Shown piece after piece: positions 46,281-58,300 of a stretch of DNA of 64,000 nucleotides. Origin of the DNA: Diphasiastrum complanatum (Eukaryota > Streptophyta > Lycopodiopsida > Lycopodiales > Lycopodiaceae). The position numbers and the translations under genes were made by a program. The stretch is taken from positions 15,798,600-15,862,599 of the forward strand of contig CM055100.1 in NCBI GenBank assembly GCA_029204225.1. Reading direction: 5' to 3'. Each line of letters begins with the position of its first letter. Positions within the stretch are counted from its first letter, which is position 1. Under the pieces are notes generated by a model, which saw only the letters and a program-made list of their open reading frames with translations, was not told the origin of the DNA and made no database searches.

Positions 46281-46872
46281 TTGTGTTTCAAGTTATGAAG
46301 GAGGAAATCAGATCTATCAATGATTTGGTGAAGATATCAAGTCTAGAGCATGCTAGAGAGGATTCTACACTAAAATCGAGTTTTTTGCTTTTGTAGATTG
46401 GATCTTTTGTAGATCAAAACCCTATATAGGTTTATAAACTTGATCAATTCTGATTTTTGAGTTCACATACTAAATTTAACCGATTTTTGGATCATTGGAT
46501 CAGCCTAAGTGGTGGCTAATAGATTGCATATCAAATTTTCAACATTTGCATGTAGATTTGGAAAAGTCAACTTTTTGTGTTTTTGTTGAAACCCTAATTT
46601 TGATTGGATTACTATATAGTGAGGTTTCTGGACTTCATTTGAGTGTGTCTCAATCTTAGAAAGTGGCAAAAGTCATTAGATTGAGGATAGATCATAGGTT
46701 GATCAAGATTCCATGATTCTATGTGTTGATTTGTTTAGTATATATACGTGCTAGGAGAGAATTTTTGAGATAGTTTCAAATCTTGGTGATTTCTTTTGAA
46801 AGCATTTGTTGTTGTTCAAAGGAGTGCTTTGTGCATTGAAACAGGTTGAAGAGAAGATCAGGTCATCGCCAC

Positions 46873-49178
46873 ATGGCAACCTCAATTGGAGTCATGTTGG
46901 AAGCCAATGATAGGCTTACCTCAAGTAACTATTCATTGTGGAAAGTGAGGATTGAGTCACTTCTTGAGATGAATGATGTTTTGGATATTGTTGTAGGTTT
47001 TGAGGAGAGACCAGCAACACAACAAGATCAAATGAGGTATGACAAGAGGGCCAAGAAGGCTCTACACATGATAAAGATGAATGTTACCAATGAACTTCTC
47101 AAGGAAGTTGGTAAGTGCACATCATCTTTAGAAGCTTGGAATTCATTGAAGAAGATTTATGAATCCAAGTCTACTTACAGAGTGTTGATTCTAAGAAGGC
47201 AAATCTTTTTTTGTTTGCAAAAGAATGAAGAAAGTCCAAGTACTTTTGTTTTGAGAATGAAAGCATTGAATGATGAGTTGGCTTGTATTGATGAAAGCAT
47301 TAAGGAAGGAGAGCTTATTCAAGTAATTCTTATTGGCTTGTTGGATGCTCATGCTAACATTGTTCAAAGTATTGCTATTCAAAAGACTTAGCCAAGTTTG
47401 ATGGATCTTCAAGAGATCTTGATTAATGAGGAATATAGGCTTCAAGCAAGAGGTGGATCTACATCAACACTTCAAGAGGATGCTATGTTCACAAAGGGCA
47501 AATTCAAGGGAAAAACCAAAAGTAAGTGGTCTAAAGGGCAAGATCAAGTGGCTGTGCTTCTTCAAGTGGCAAAAATAAGGATAGATCAAAGCTCAAGTGC
47601 TTCTATTGTGGCATCAAAGGACACTTTTCAAGTGAGTGCTACAAGAAGAAGAGAGATCAAGGAGACAAGCAAGGTAACCTTGGTGGATTGTCAAGGCCTT
47701 TTGTGATGAGCATGGGATCAAGAGGGAGTGTACAACATCAAGGACCCCACAACAAAATGGAGTGGTTTAAAGGAAGAATAGGAATTTATGTGAAAGTGCT
47801 AAAGCTATGAGGTTAAGTGCTAATCTTGACAAACCATTTTGGGATCAAGCTTTGTTGTGTGCAATTTCTTGTGCAATAGGTGGCTGAGTGCTATTTTGGA
47901 TGGAAGGACACCTTTTGAGATGCTATTCAAGAGGAGGCCAAGTGTCAGCTTTCTAAGAACCTTTGGATGCACATGCTATGTCAACATTACTCGTGATGAT
48001 AGGACCAAGGGGGATCCATCTTCAAGAAGAGGTATTTTTGTTGGATATAGTGAGGTGAGTAAAGCCTATAAGGTTTACATTCCTTCTACTAACAAAGTGA
48101 TTGCTGGTAGAGATGTCCTTCAACCATGATTGATGGTAGTGTGGATGGATCTAGCATTCTTGATGTTGATGAGAAGGATCCTACTTTGGATGGTGATGAT
48201 GATGGACCTTCATCAACTCAAAAGCCAAGGAGAACATCAAGAGAAAGACAAGTACCTTCAAGGCTCACATATGATCAAAAGGGTAAGCAAGTAGTTTCTG
48301 AAAATTATGTTGCTTTCCTAACCTCTTTGGATGAGCCTACAAGTGTAGATCAAGCAAGGAAAGAAGAGGAGTGGATCCAAGCAATGGATCTTGAGTATCA
48401 AGCTCTTATGAAAAACGGAACATGGAGATTGGTGGAGTTGCCTAAGGACAAGAAAGCTATTGGATGCAAATGGATCTTCAAGGTGAAGGCAAACCGAGAT
48501 GGGATCTATGGCAAATGAAAATTTCAAATGCATTCTTGAATGGTGATGTTGAGGAGGACGTGTACATGGAACAACTCGAGAGCTACATTTCATCAACAAA
48601 GCCAAATCATGTGTGTCTTCTACAAAAGAGTTTGTATGGCCTTAAGCAAGCACCAAGGAATTAGTATGCTAAGCTTAACACTTTTTTACTCTCTCAAGGC
48701 CTTGTTATGAGTGAGTATGATCATTCACTTTATTATAGGTTTGCCGAAAATGATGTTACCATCTTGCTAATCTATGTGGATGATATAATCTTGGTGGTGG
48801 AGACAATCAAGATGTGGAGGATATCAAGAATGCTTTTAAGAAGGAGTTTGAGGTGCATGATCTTGGTAATTTGCATTACATTTTGGGAATAGAAGTCATT
48901 AGATCTTCTCAATCTACTTTTATTTGTCAAGAGAAGTATGCTAATTCTATTCTAGAAAGATTTCATATGGTAGATGCAAAAGCTGTTGATACACCTATGC
49001 AGTCTCATGTAAAGCTAACTATAAGAGGTAATGAAAGATCCTTCAAGGACATTACTCTCTATAGGAAGCTAGTTGGTTCACTCATCTATCTAACCGTTAC
49101 TAGACCAGATCTAAGCTATTGTGTTGGAAGATTGAGTCAATTCATGCAAGATCCTAGTGAGGAGCATTGGAAGCTACC
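46873..49178 (+). pseudogene. Ty1/copia gag-pol with internal deletions
   Basis: Gag from ATG 46873: LTSSNYSLWKVRIESLLEMN, KKIYESKSTYRVLILR, one in-frame TAG at 47389; zinc knuckle KCFYCGIKGHFSSEC in another frame (about 47599). A deletion joins it to the integrase end, RTPQQNGVV-stop-RKNRNL. The TAA sits on the codon of the catalytic Glu. Then FWDQALLCAISCAI, TPFEMLFKRRPSVSFLRTFG and GYSEVSKAYKVYIPSTNKV. RT starts NGTWRLVELPKDKKAIGCKW, loses its middle, and resumes ISNAFLNGDVEEDVYMEQLE, SLYGLKQAPRN, ILLIYVDDIIL, HDLGNLHYILGIEVIRSSQS and TRPDLSYCVGRLSQFMQDPS. It ends at HWK where an inverted copia begins. Confidence 0.85.
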
Positions 49179-49182
49179 ATGT

Positions 49183-50373
49183 TGTTGGGTTCTTTGTATA
49201 ACTCTGATACTACTCTGTGCGGAATGAGTGTTTGTATTGGAAATTATATTTTTACCTCTGATACCACTCTTGCTGAATGCGAGATCTAGTCAAGAGAAAA
49301 CTCAACATATAAATTATGATAGGATCTTTACCAAACAATAGATTCAGACTATTACTTAGATGGACATGAGGAATATCTTAGTAGATGTCAATGACAACCA
49401 TGAAGGGAGCGAAACCATAGAGTCAGACTATTACTTAGATCGACATGAGGAATATCTTAGTAGGTGTCAATGACAACCATGAAGGGAGCGAAACACTAGA
49501 CTCAGACTATTACTTAGATCGACATGAGGAATTTCTTAGTAGGTGTAGCCATGCTTCCTTCGAGATTAGACATTCGAATGAGTCGTGAATGAGTATCATT
49601 GTAAGAGAAAGGAGTTATTAGAAAACATTCATCAGTGTAGAATATACATATAGAAAATAGAGAATCTACATTAAGCTATTGTGAATACAACGATTAGATC
49701 ATGATCATGTGCTCGAGAATGGTTCACAGGAGTAGCGCACTGTGTGCTGTGATCTTACTATGCTAGTTATAGATTGAATATTATCTCTACTTCTTGAAAT
49801 ACTTTCACTCTCTCTAAAATCTCTGATCTTGTGGATCAAATAATTCTTATACAATGGAGTTCACAGAAAAACTCTGAAATCACACTTTCGCTAATTGACT
49901 CTGATTACTTATATCTCATGCATCAGCCTTTTACTATATATTGTCATTATGTATATATACATGCAACAATTATAACAACTATGTGGGCAACAAGCATGAA
50001 ATAGTGTAGTTACTACAAAGTACTGAAATGAACTGTGACATAGTCTACGTAGGACAGGGTAGAGGAAGAGCTCCATTTTGACCAGTGATAGTCGACGATT
50101 GTCGAAGGCATCAAACAAGTCGAGTCGACTAGTTTTCCCTAGAGAAGATGTCGATGGAGGTGATGTCAGGATGTCAACGAATTCAAGTCGATGAAGTTGA
50201 TGACCTAGACGTTGACAAAGTTATCTTGCTTCTACTTCAAGTCGATGTATTTCACAGAAGGTTCAACTTGTGCTAGTAAGAATGCATGCTATTGTGGAGA
50301 GAGAATATTTACATAGTATATTGGTGCTCAAGTAATGAATTCGGGTGAGTCGGAATGAAATTTAACTCCAACA
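49183..50373 (-). mobile_element. 3' LTR of an inverted copia
   Basis: On the plus strand it starts TGTTGGGTTC and ends CTCCAACA, followed by the complement of a polypurine tract (CCCCCCCTTAAAC). Length about 1.19 kb. Inside is a local duplication (ATTACTTAGATCGACATGAGG three times, 49350-49530). Confidence 0.65.
49352..49545 (-). repeat. Three tandem copies of a ~80-bp unit in the LTR
   Basis: ACTATTACTTAGAT.GACATGAGGAATAT.TTAGTAG followed by GTCAATGACAACCATGAAGG occurs at 49352 and 49425. A third, partial copy starts at about 49507. Confidence 0.85.
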
Positions 50374-50839
50374 CCCCCCCTTAAACTTAACTCCTAGGAT
50401 CCTGAATAAATTTCAGCAAGCTGCATCACACAACATTCTTTTCTCTCGACAGAGGCCTAGTCAAAATATCAGCCAACATGTTGTCAGTGGGACAATAATT
50501 TAATTCGACAACCTTGTTCAGAAGTTTCTCTCTAAGAAAATGAAATTGAACTTCCATGTGTTTAGTTCTAAAGTGAGTTCATGGGTTCAGAGATAGAGCA
50601 ATGCAACTCTGATTGTCGCAGTAGAGTATAGTTGGTCTAAATGAGGGATCATAAGATCATGGAGCAATATTTTGAGCTAGATGATTTCCTTCACTACAGA
50701 GGTGGATGCGACATATTTAGACTTTGTGGAAGACAAAGAAATGCATTTATGCTTTTGACTATTCCATGACATGGGTTCTCCTGCTAGAAAGCATAGATGG
50801 CAAGAAGTGGATTTTCATGTGTCCACATTTCCAGCCCAA

Positions 50840-51884
50840 TCAGAGTTGGAATAAGCCAAGTAATGTCAGAGCATCCTCTATATTTCCATTATAACATAGA
50901 GCATAGTGCTTAGTTGCTCGAATGTATCTTAGTGCTCTGAGTAGAGCTTTCCAGTGAGGTAGGCCAGGATTCGACATAAATTTTGACAATGTGTTGACTG
51001 TATAGGCTAGATCAGGTTGAGTGCAGACCATGGCATACATGATCGATTTGAATATCAACTGATAAGGGTATTTGCACATCTCCTTCTTCTCTGGTTCAGT
51101 CATCGGACACATGTCCGTTGACAGTTTGAATCTTGGATCCATAGGTGAGTTTGTTGACTTGCAGTCTTCCATGTCATACCTATAAAGTACATTGGTTAGA
51201 TACCTTTCTTGGCTTATCGCTATCCTTTTGTTTTCTCTATCTCTGGTTATCTCGATCCTGAGAAGGTAATGCACAAGGTATGAATCAGTCATTTCTAATT
51301 CCTTTGACAATAGTGTCATGAAGCAACTGATTTGAACTGATGATGATCAGAGAGTCGTCAACATATAGAGCTATTATACAATAGCTTGAGCCTTTGTGTT
51401 TGAGATAAACATTAGAGTCAACAGAGTTAGGGATGAAGTCATGTTGCACAATAAGTGATTGATTCTATCAAACCAGCCCCTTGGAGCTTGCTTTAGCCTG
51501 TAGAAAGCTTTCATACCTTGTCTTCTTGGCCTTGAAGGACATAACCTTAGGTTGATAGATGTAAATATCTTCTTGTATGTATCCATTCAAAAATGTTGTC
51601 TGAACGTCCATTTGGTGAGCTTCTAGATCTTCGGCAACTGCGAGAGCAAGTAAAGATCGAATTGATTGAAGTCTTACAACTGGACTGAAAGTCTCTGTGT
51701 AGTCAATCCCATAGGTTTGTTCATATCCTTTGATGACTAGTCGAGATTTCCATTTGGTTGTTGACCCATCTGGATTGAGCTTCAACTTGAAGATCCACTT
51801 AGTGTCGATAATCTTTGCATCAGGAGGTGCTTCGACAAGACTCCCGGTCTTGTTCTTCATCAATGAATTATACTCAACATTCAT
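50840..51884 (-). pseudogene. Copia reverse transcriptase remnant (inverted)
   Basis: Minus strand: NVEYNSLMKNKTGSLVEAPP, WIFKLKLNPDGSTTKWKSRL, YGIDYTETFSPVVRLQSIRS and LEAHQMDVQTTFLNGYIQED. After a break comes MTDSYLVHYLLRIEITRDRE, YRYDMEDCKSTNSPMDP and YAMVCTQPDLAYTVNTLSKF. The YVDD catalytic segment falls in the frame-broken gap near 51330-51380. RNase H is decayed (50840-50390). Gag and integrase are missing. Confidence 0.82.
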
Positions 51885-52007
51885 GGCAGTGCACCAGTTG
51901 TCTACATTTGAACTCAGTAGTGCTTCTGCTATTGAGGTAAGTTCATCATAACTGATGAATGCATGAGGGATATATCAATCAGGCTCATGTCGATAGCTCT
52001 TTGTATA

Positions 52008-52019
52008 GCTCTAATACCA
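52008..52019 (-). other. Primer-binding site of the inverted copia
   Basis: GCTCTAATACCA, one mismatch from the complement of TGGTATCAGAGC. It lies just before TGTTGGGTTC (52023), which repeats the LTR start at 49183. Confidence 0.65.
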
Positions 52020-52202
52020 CTATGTTGGGTTCTTTGTATAACTATGATACATTGTGTAGATGCTGATAGAACACAAGGATAGGTAATCTAACTTATATTA
52101 GTTGCCTACTTAGTTGCTTCTAAAAAAGACTAACTCTAGCCCATGCTAACTCTAACTCTAAACTAGCACTAACCACATACACATCATTGATAGAGGTGAA
52201 AG

Positions 52203-52323
<121 letters not shown>

Positions 52324-52379
52324 CATTAGCTAATGCATAAATCGAATGGAGAAGCTTTAACTACATAAACAATGAGTAG

Positions 52380-52690
52380 CAAAGTGAAGGGACACAACCC
52401 TCTCTCATTTCATGCTTATACATGAGTTCTCTTGGGTTCACCTATCCATTGGTGCACTATCTTGATGATATCTTGCAATCTTGTGTGTAAAATGCTCATA
52501 TTTTGCTATTTTTGGATCCATACGTGGGAAATATAGTAGGGTATTGTTATTGTATGGAAAACAACTTCATTTTATCATACATTTTATGTTTGATCAAGAT
52601 CTTATTGAGTTTGTATCTCTTTCATTGAGTGGATGCTGATTTTCTACATTGCAAATGGTGTAATCATGCTTTTTCATAATGTCTTGGTGG
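52380..52690 (+). mobile_element. LTR fragment of the 45620 family
   Basis: CATTTCATGCTT.TACATG, CTATCCATTGGTGCACTATC, TTTTTGGATCCA.AC and GTTTGATCAAG are in the same order as in 45935-46150. It could be what remains of that element's 3' LTR, on the far side of the inverted copia. Confidence 0.7.
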
Positions 52691-52966
52691 GTTGTGGCTT
52701 CCTATACATGATCCTAGTACTTTGATCAAGCAAGATCTTGACCAAGACCTTGATGAGAAATCTGAAGAAGATATTGAGGAGGTTTCTAACAAAGACCTTG
52801 AGAAGGTTCACAAAGAAGTCCCTAAGACTGTTATAGAAGATGGTCCTGACGAATTGTCTAAAGATCTCGATCTTGAGTCCGATAGTTCCACCCGTCTGAA
52901 CATCTCTCGGACAATTCTTCTGAACAACATTCCTATCATCTTTCTGTTAACTCTTTAGATTCCAAT

Positions 52967-53374
52967 ATGGCCGATCCACCTAATGTAAGACAGGGGGCTC
53001 AAGCCATCAATGTTTTGCCTACTGTTATAAAACCAGAGTCTCTAACTCAACCTATGCCACAATTATGGGCTATCGTACAAGAAGATCCTGAGAATCATGT
53101 TAATGATTTTTACAGATCATGTTCTGTCAATAGGATCACTGATAAAGGTCACCAGATGCTGCTGTTCAGTGGGACCCTGTGCAGTGGTGCCAATGATTGC
53201 TCCATTAATAATATGGAGAATTTTATCAATAAGTTTGTCTCCATGAAGGGACTTACCAGACGTTTGGAAGAGGAATGCATAGTTATTTCACCAGAAGTCA
53301 GTAGTCTAGGTCTGTCGCATTTGCAGTTGGATTTAGATCCCACCATTGATTCTGAGTCTTCAAAAGGTGCTTGA
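52967..53374 (+). pseudogene. Ty3-type gag fragment
   Basis: An open frame of 135 codons beginning MADPPNVRQGAQAI, with QEDPENHVNDFYRSCSVNRI followed by KGHQMLLFSGTL. This spacing is like that of Ty3 gag (EDPEDHLxxF, then a LLFxxxL strand 18-20 residues on). The preceding acidic open frame (52692-52958, DLDEKSEEDIEEVSNKD) may be its leader. No zinc knuckle or pol follows. Confidence 0.5.
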
Positions 53375-54720
53375 AATCTAGGTCACTGGCATACATAGTT
53401 TTTTATTAGAGTAAAGTCTTCAATAAGTTGTTGAGTGAGAAAGTATCTAAGGCCTTAGTAGTCCGTCTTAACCAAGGAATCATTTCCTAAGAAGTAATGT
53501 TTTCATACTTTAAGGGCATTGCTACCCGCTTAGAAGTTCTTTTTCATGTATGTCGAATTGAGATTCAACATGTCACCATAGTTTACTTTTGCATATATTA
53601 TGCAAACAAGCGTTAAGCTATTAAAAGCTTAAGTCAACAACACATCACATGCATGATTTAAACAAACAAAGAAAAAGAACTTGATGACATTCGAATCAAA
53701 ATCATTCTTGGTTCAACCTGAGATTGACCACTCTATTTGATGTTTCTCTTTAAAACATCTCTAGATCTACACTTAAAGCATTCTTTTGGTCCTAATGGAC
53801 AATCAACATGGTTAAGAAAATACTTCCCTTGTTTTACTAGTATGGTGTTCAAAAAATGAATGGCCATGACTAACTTTGTTCTGTATGTTCTTTGTACATG
53901 TGGCTTTTTGATTCTTTGCATGTATGCTTCCAATGTCTCATCATCGGATTCTTCTTCATGCTGAGCATGAGTCTTGGTCTTCTTGATTCTCTCCATGCAA
54001 TTCAAGCATTTTGATGCAAAAGGTCTCTTGAACAATGGATGGAGCTCTTTCATCTTCTTTTTGTTTCCACTTCCGGGCAATTCAATTCTTCTTCTTCTCG
54101 GACAAGAAGATGATGATCTTCGGAAAAGTACCACTCACCAAAAAGGAAAAAATGGAAACAACAATTCTTATGGCATTGGGTTGGAAGCAAAAGAAAATCT
54201 GTAGATCTAACTCTCTAGGATCACCTAGTTGTAGATGGTTTTCTCTTGCATTGCAAAAGTCAATCAAGGAGGTTGTAGTCTCACACCTACTACAATGCTA
54301 ATGGTGAAATCGTACTTTAAATTCCCATCTTGATGGAACTCATGTACTGCATGTTGCCAGTGTAGACCCATGTAGCCCGACCCACTAGTTATTCATTGCA
54401 AGGCGAAGCTATAACGAGTCATAAAGATTCACATTTACTTCACTTGCATCAAGGTTCAATCAGACTCTTTGCATGTATGGTTTGTTACACCTAGTTCACC
54501 TCCTAGCCTCCATGCTCAATTACACACAAGCATATCACAACTCTAGTCTACACAAGATTTGTTTGAAAATAATATATGCTAATGTTATATGTATGAGGCA
54601 TGTGCCATGTGCCATGTGGCATGCTTGCACAATAGCTTTTTGTGAACATGTTTTAGCAAGTGTAATGACCTGCATACTATATCCTTGGCCTAACTTTTTT
54701 CTTGTATGTTTTGATTGGTG
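53375..54720. other. Non-coding or undetermined
   Basis: A minus-strand open frame at 53733-54134 (134 codons; contains KCLNCMERIKKTKTH and CPLGPKECFKC) has two Cys pairs but no family I recognise. Otherwise nothing is supported. Confidence 0.3.
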
Positions 54721-54724
54721 AAGC

Positions 54725-54815
54725 AAATTGGATTCAAACTCGTGACCTCAAGGACAAAAAATTTAAAAGACAACCTTAGCCCTATTGGGTCGAGCTAAAG
54801 CACACAAGTTCGAGT
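54725..54815 (-). mobile_element. Possible tRNA-derived SINE fragment
   Basis: On the minus strand, TTAGCTCGACCCAATAGGGC (A-box-like) is followed about 45 nt later by GGTCACGAGTTTGAATCC (B-box-like), the head structure of plant tRNA-related SINEs. No tail or target duplication was defined. Confidence 0.4.
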
Positions 54816-55189
54816 TGAATGGCACAACTCCTCAAAACACATTGGCTCATGCATAACGTGGTGGTGTAGCATGCACGAGTTAGACTTACCCACCAAGGTT
54901 CCGTGGAGACTCATGGCCGGATCCGAGGGAGGGCCAAAGCCTAAAGGGATAGTTGAGACTCTAGAGAGAAAAAAAAACTCCATCATGCAAGGAGGGAGGT
55001 TCCCAAATTCCAAAGCTCTAAGTAACCCTCCCCCTTTGTGTCAACTAATAGGCTCATTCATTGGTCTCTTCCTACGACCTATTCCTCTTGTCTTCGTTCC
55101 TTGCCTTCTTTGATTCCAATATTCCAACCTGCCTACTCTCCGCCTGCCTTGCTTGCCTTCTGTTTTTCCTTTGTTTTATTTCTCCTTTC

Positions 55190-55312
55190 CTTTTCCTGCG
55201 TCTTCCATGAGCAGCACGCAGAGCGAGCGAGAGCCAGAGGGAGAGGGAGAGGGGGCGAGGGAGAGTGTGTGTTCTTCTTTGGCAGTGGTGAGGAGCTGAG
55301 CGGAAAGCAGCC
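55190..55312 (+). promoter_or_regulatory. 5' UTR / core promoter region of SPC3
   Basis: A CT-rich stretch (55100-55190) then a purine- and GC-rich stretch (GAGCGAGCGAGAGCCAGAGG) just before the ATG. No TATA box is seen. The composition matches TATA-less, CT-rich housekeeping promoters of plants. The open frames on both strands here are by-products of that composition. Confidence 0.5.
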
Positions 55313-58300
55313 ATGCATTCCTACGCGCTGCGGGTCAATACCGCAGTCACTCTTGCGATCATGGTGCTGGCGGTGCTCTGTTCATTCGTATCTCTCTCTG
55401 ACCACTTTCACGCCTCCTCCCCGCACGTTCACCTTGAGGTTTGTGTTCTTATTCTCCCTTATCGAGCAGAGTTTCGAAGCCGACTTTGCTTCTAGTGGAA
55501 TTTCCCTTGAATAGAAGTGGGCACGAGTTGAAAATCTGTTTCGTTCAGATGGTGATCCTATACCGCTTCACTCAATCGAGTTGCAGAACGTATTTTTTGG
55601 AAGAAGACCTGAATATAACTGTGGGGAATCGTCAAGTTTTTCGAAAACTTGAACTTGTCTATTAGGGCACCCGAAAAGTAATCTATAGCTGTGTAAACAT
55701 ATGATGATATAAGTTATCAGAGGGTATGAATGCAAGCTGTTTTCCGAGCATCAATGATGCCATTGTGGTGATTTGCCAACCTTCAAAATTCTATATTCCT
55801 AAATTTTTTTCCTGATGAGACTTGAAGTGATTCGGTATATCGAGTGAGCTCATGTAGATCGAGTCTTAGCGTTTCTTGAAAGGTTCAATCCAATTTTCAG
55901 CTAAGTTTCATGGGTAGTATCAAGGGTCTCAGAGCTGTGAGGCACTTATGTTATCGACATATGCCTCAAATAAGTCGTCTTTGAAAAAAACAATCGGGTT
56001 TTTGTTGGAGGAATTTTTATGTCATTTTTGGTTTTCGTGGTTTTTGGCTTGCTGACAGTTGGGTAGTATGTGGATAAGCATTGTAATTGAGCAACTTGGA
56101 ATTATATTGTCTCTCTTTCTGCAGGTGCTAAGTATTGACGCTTTTCAAAGACAGAAAGCTGGCAATGACGAGGTTCGTGCCACTCATTGATTTATGTTTT
56201 TCAGAGCAATTAGTTGAGAATACTACGAGTAAAGAGTGAGTAGAAAACTTAAAGCAAAGAGTCTTCAAGTCCATATATCTTCTACAATAATGGTAACTAC
56301 CAGATCAATTACACAGCACAACTTCTACTACATGTAGTAGTCGACTAGAAGACATTGAACACTTTTTTCTTAATTGTAATTTTGTACTATGATTTCTTGA
56401 GAGGTCTCTGCAGAAGTCGTTGAGTGTATAGGGAAAAGCCTCTTATGAATGATTGTGTTAAACCATAGTGTTCTGGAACTTGACCGATAATTTTTTTTTT
56501 AAATACGTATATTCTAACAAAGGAAAAAGTACACATGATATGTTTATTCTGTGCTTTGGTGCTGTGCGCTGCAAAGAGAAATCGATATTTTTTGGATGCA
56601 ATGTACACACGCTTCTGGTTTTACATGTAATGTGCACATGCTTCTAGTTTTATATTGCACATGAGACGTGTGTGTGCTGACCTCCCAATTAAGCTACTAC
56701 GACCAGTTATGCTCTCCCGGTTGGTTCGAGCTTCAAATTAGCTTGAATGATTTTTACTGATTTTCCTTTCATTCTCTATGGCTCGCCCATCTACAGAAAA
56801 ACAACGCCCTCCACCGGCTAGCAAGCATAATGACTATCTCAAAAACAAGAATGTAAAGTACGCTAAATACTGAAAAAGCATGAACTAATGGAAATACTGA
56901 TGGAGAGAACATAAGTCGTCACAACAGATACCCCACACAAGCAACATACAAGACTAAAGCAAGTACTACTATAATGTGATGTAGATGCAAAAAGAAATAG
57001 CCATGGCTAGCCGAATCATGAGGTAGAGGGAACATCTGCAATGATATTCGTGATAGAGGAAATACCCAAGGCCATGAGAGCTCGAGCCTGGTCGGCAAAT
57101 GATGGTGTATGATAAAAAAGCATCAATAGGCTCCCATGTGGCCTCCTCAATAGGTCGACCATCCCATTGTACCAAAAACTGAACCTGCAGATGATGCCGA
57201 CTATGTTGTAGGCGAACTTGGAGAATGGTAGTTGGTAAGAAAGAAAACAGCTCAGGATCTGAAGGAAATGTGAGATCGCGAGGAGCATTATCCTCAATGG
57301 CAACACGTAACAAGCTAACATGAAAGGTATCACAGGCACGTGTAGTATCAGGTAGCTATAAGCGATAGGTAATAGGATTGAGGCACTCCAGAATACGATA
57401 AGGCCCATAATAGCGTGGTGCAAGCTTCTCAGTAAAAGTGTGGCCTTGAACAAAATGATGTCGTGCAAAATGTAGCCGAAGATAAACCATATCACCAATC
57501 TGAAATTGGACATGACGACGATGGCGATCAACAGAAGTCTGATAGCGCTGCTGGATCTACTGTAAATGAGTGGTAGCCCTAGCAATAAGCTCCCGAGCAC
57601 TTGATAAAAAAGAAATCATCAGGAGGAAGAGGCACCCCTGGCAAAAGAGGAGCATACCCATTGGCCAATAAGAAAGGAGAAACTCCAGTGCTAGTACTAA
57701 CAGAGCTATTATAGCTATACTTTGCCAAACATAAATGCTGATCCCAATCCTTCCCTGAAGGAGAAACAAAGTGCCGAAGATAATCCTCAAGCATCTGATT
57801 AAGGACCTCAGTCTGCCCATTAGTAATAGAATGATAAGCAATACCCATAAGAAGTTGTACATCCAAAATATGCATAAGCTTGGTCCAAAATGGCACCACT
57901 TCTTGAGAGCGTGGATAACAAGTAGCTCTTTCTCATAAACAGAGTAATGTTGCTCGTAAGAGCGCAAACGACGAGACTCGTAAGCAATGACACACTCAGA
58001 TTAACGAAGAAGAGCGCCTAGACCAACAGAGCTAGCATCAGTCTCAACAATAAACCTTTGATCAAACTGTGGCAAACACGTAACGGCTGCTGAAACAATG
58101 GCATGACATAAAGCATCAAAAGCAGTGTGACACTCAGAAGTCCAAACAAACTTATGAGACTTTTTCAACAAAGAATCAAGTGGGGCAGCCACAGTGGCGA
58201 AATACTTAACAAGATGACGAAGATGGGTAGCCATACATAAAAACATATGAACAGTTGAACGTTGGTTGGAACAGGCCAATCCTCAATAGCTTGAACCTTC

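Noticed and set aside
53733-54134. Minus-strand 134-codon frame with two Cys pairs
   Set aside because: Basic and charged, no recognised domain, no splice or promoter support; kept only as a note in the unassigned region.
55038-55514. Open frames of 158 codons (+) and 80 codons (-) over the SPC3 start
   Set aside because: They overlap the real first exon in other frames and reflect the CT/GA-rich 5' UTR.
57016-57967. Hydrophobic minus-strand frames of 136-194 codons resembling membrane proteins
   Set aside because: Out-of-frame translations of the Ty3 integrase and chromodomain, which are clear in the other frame.
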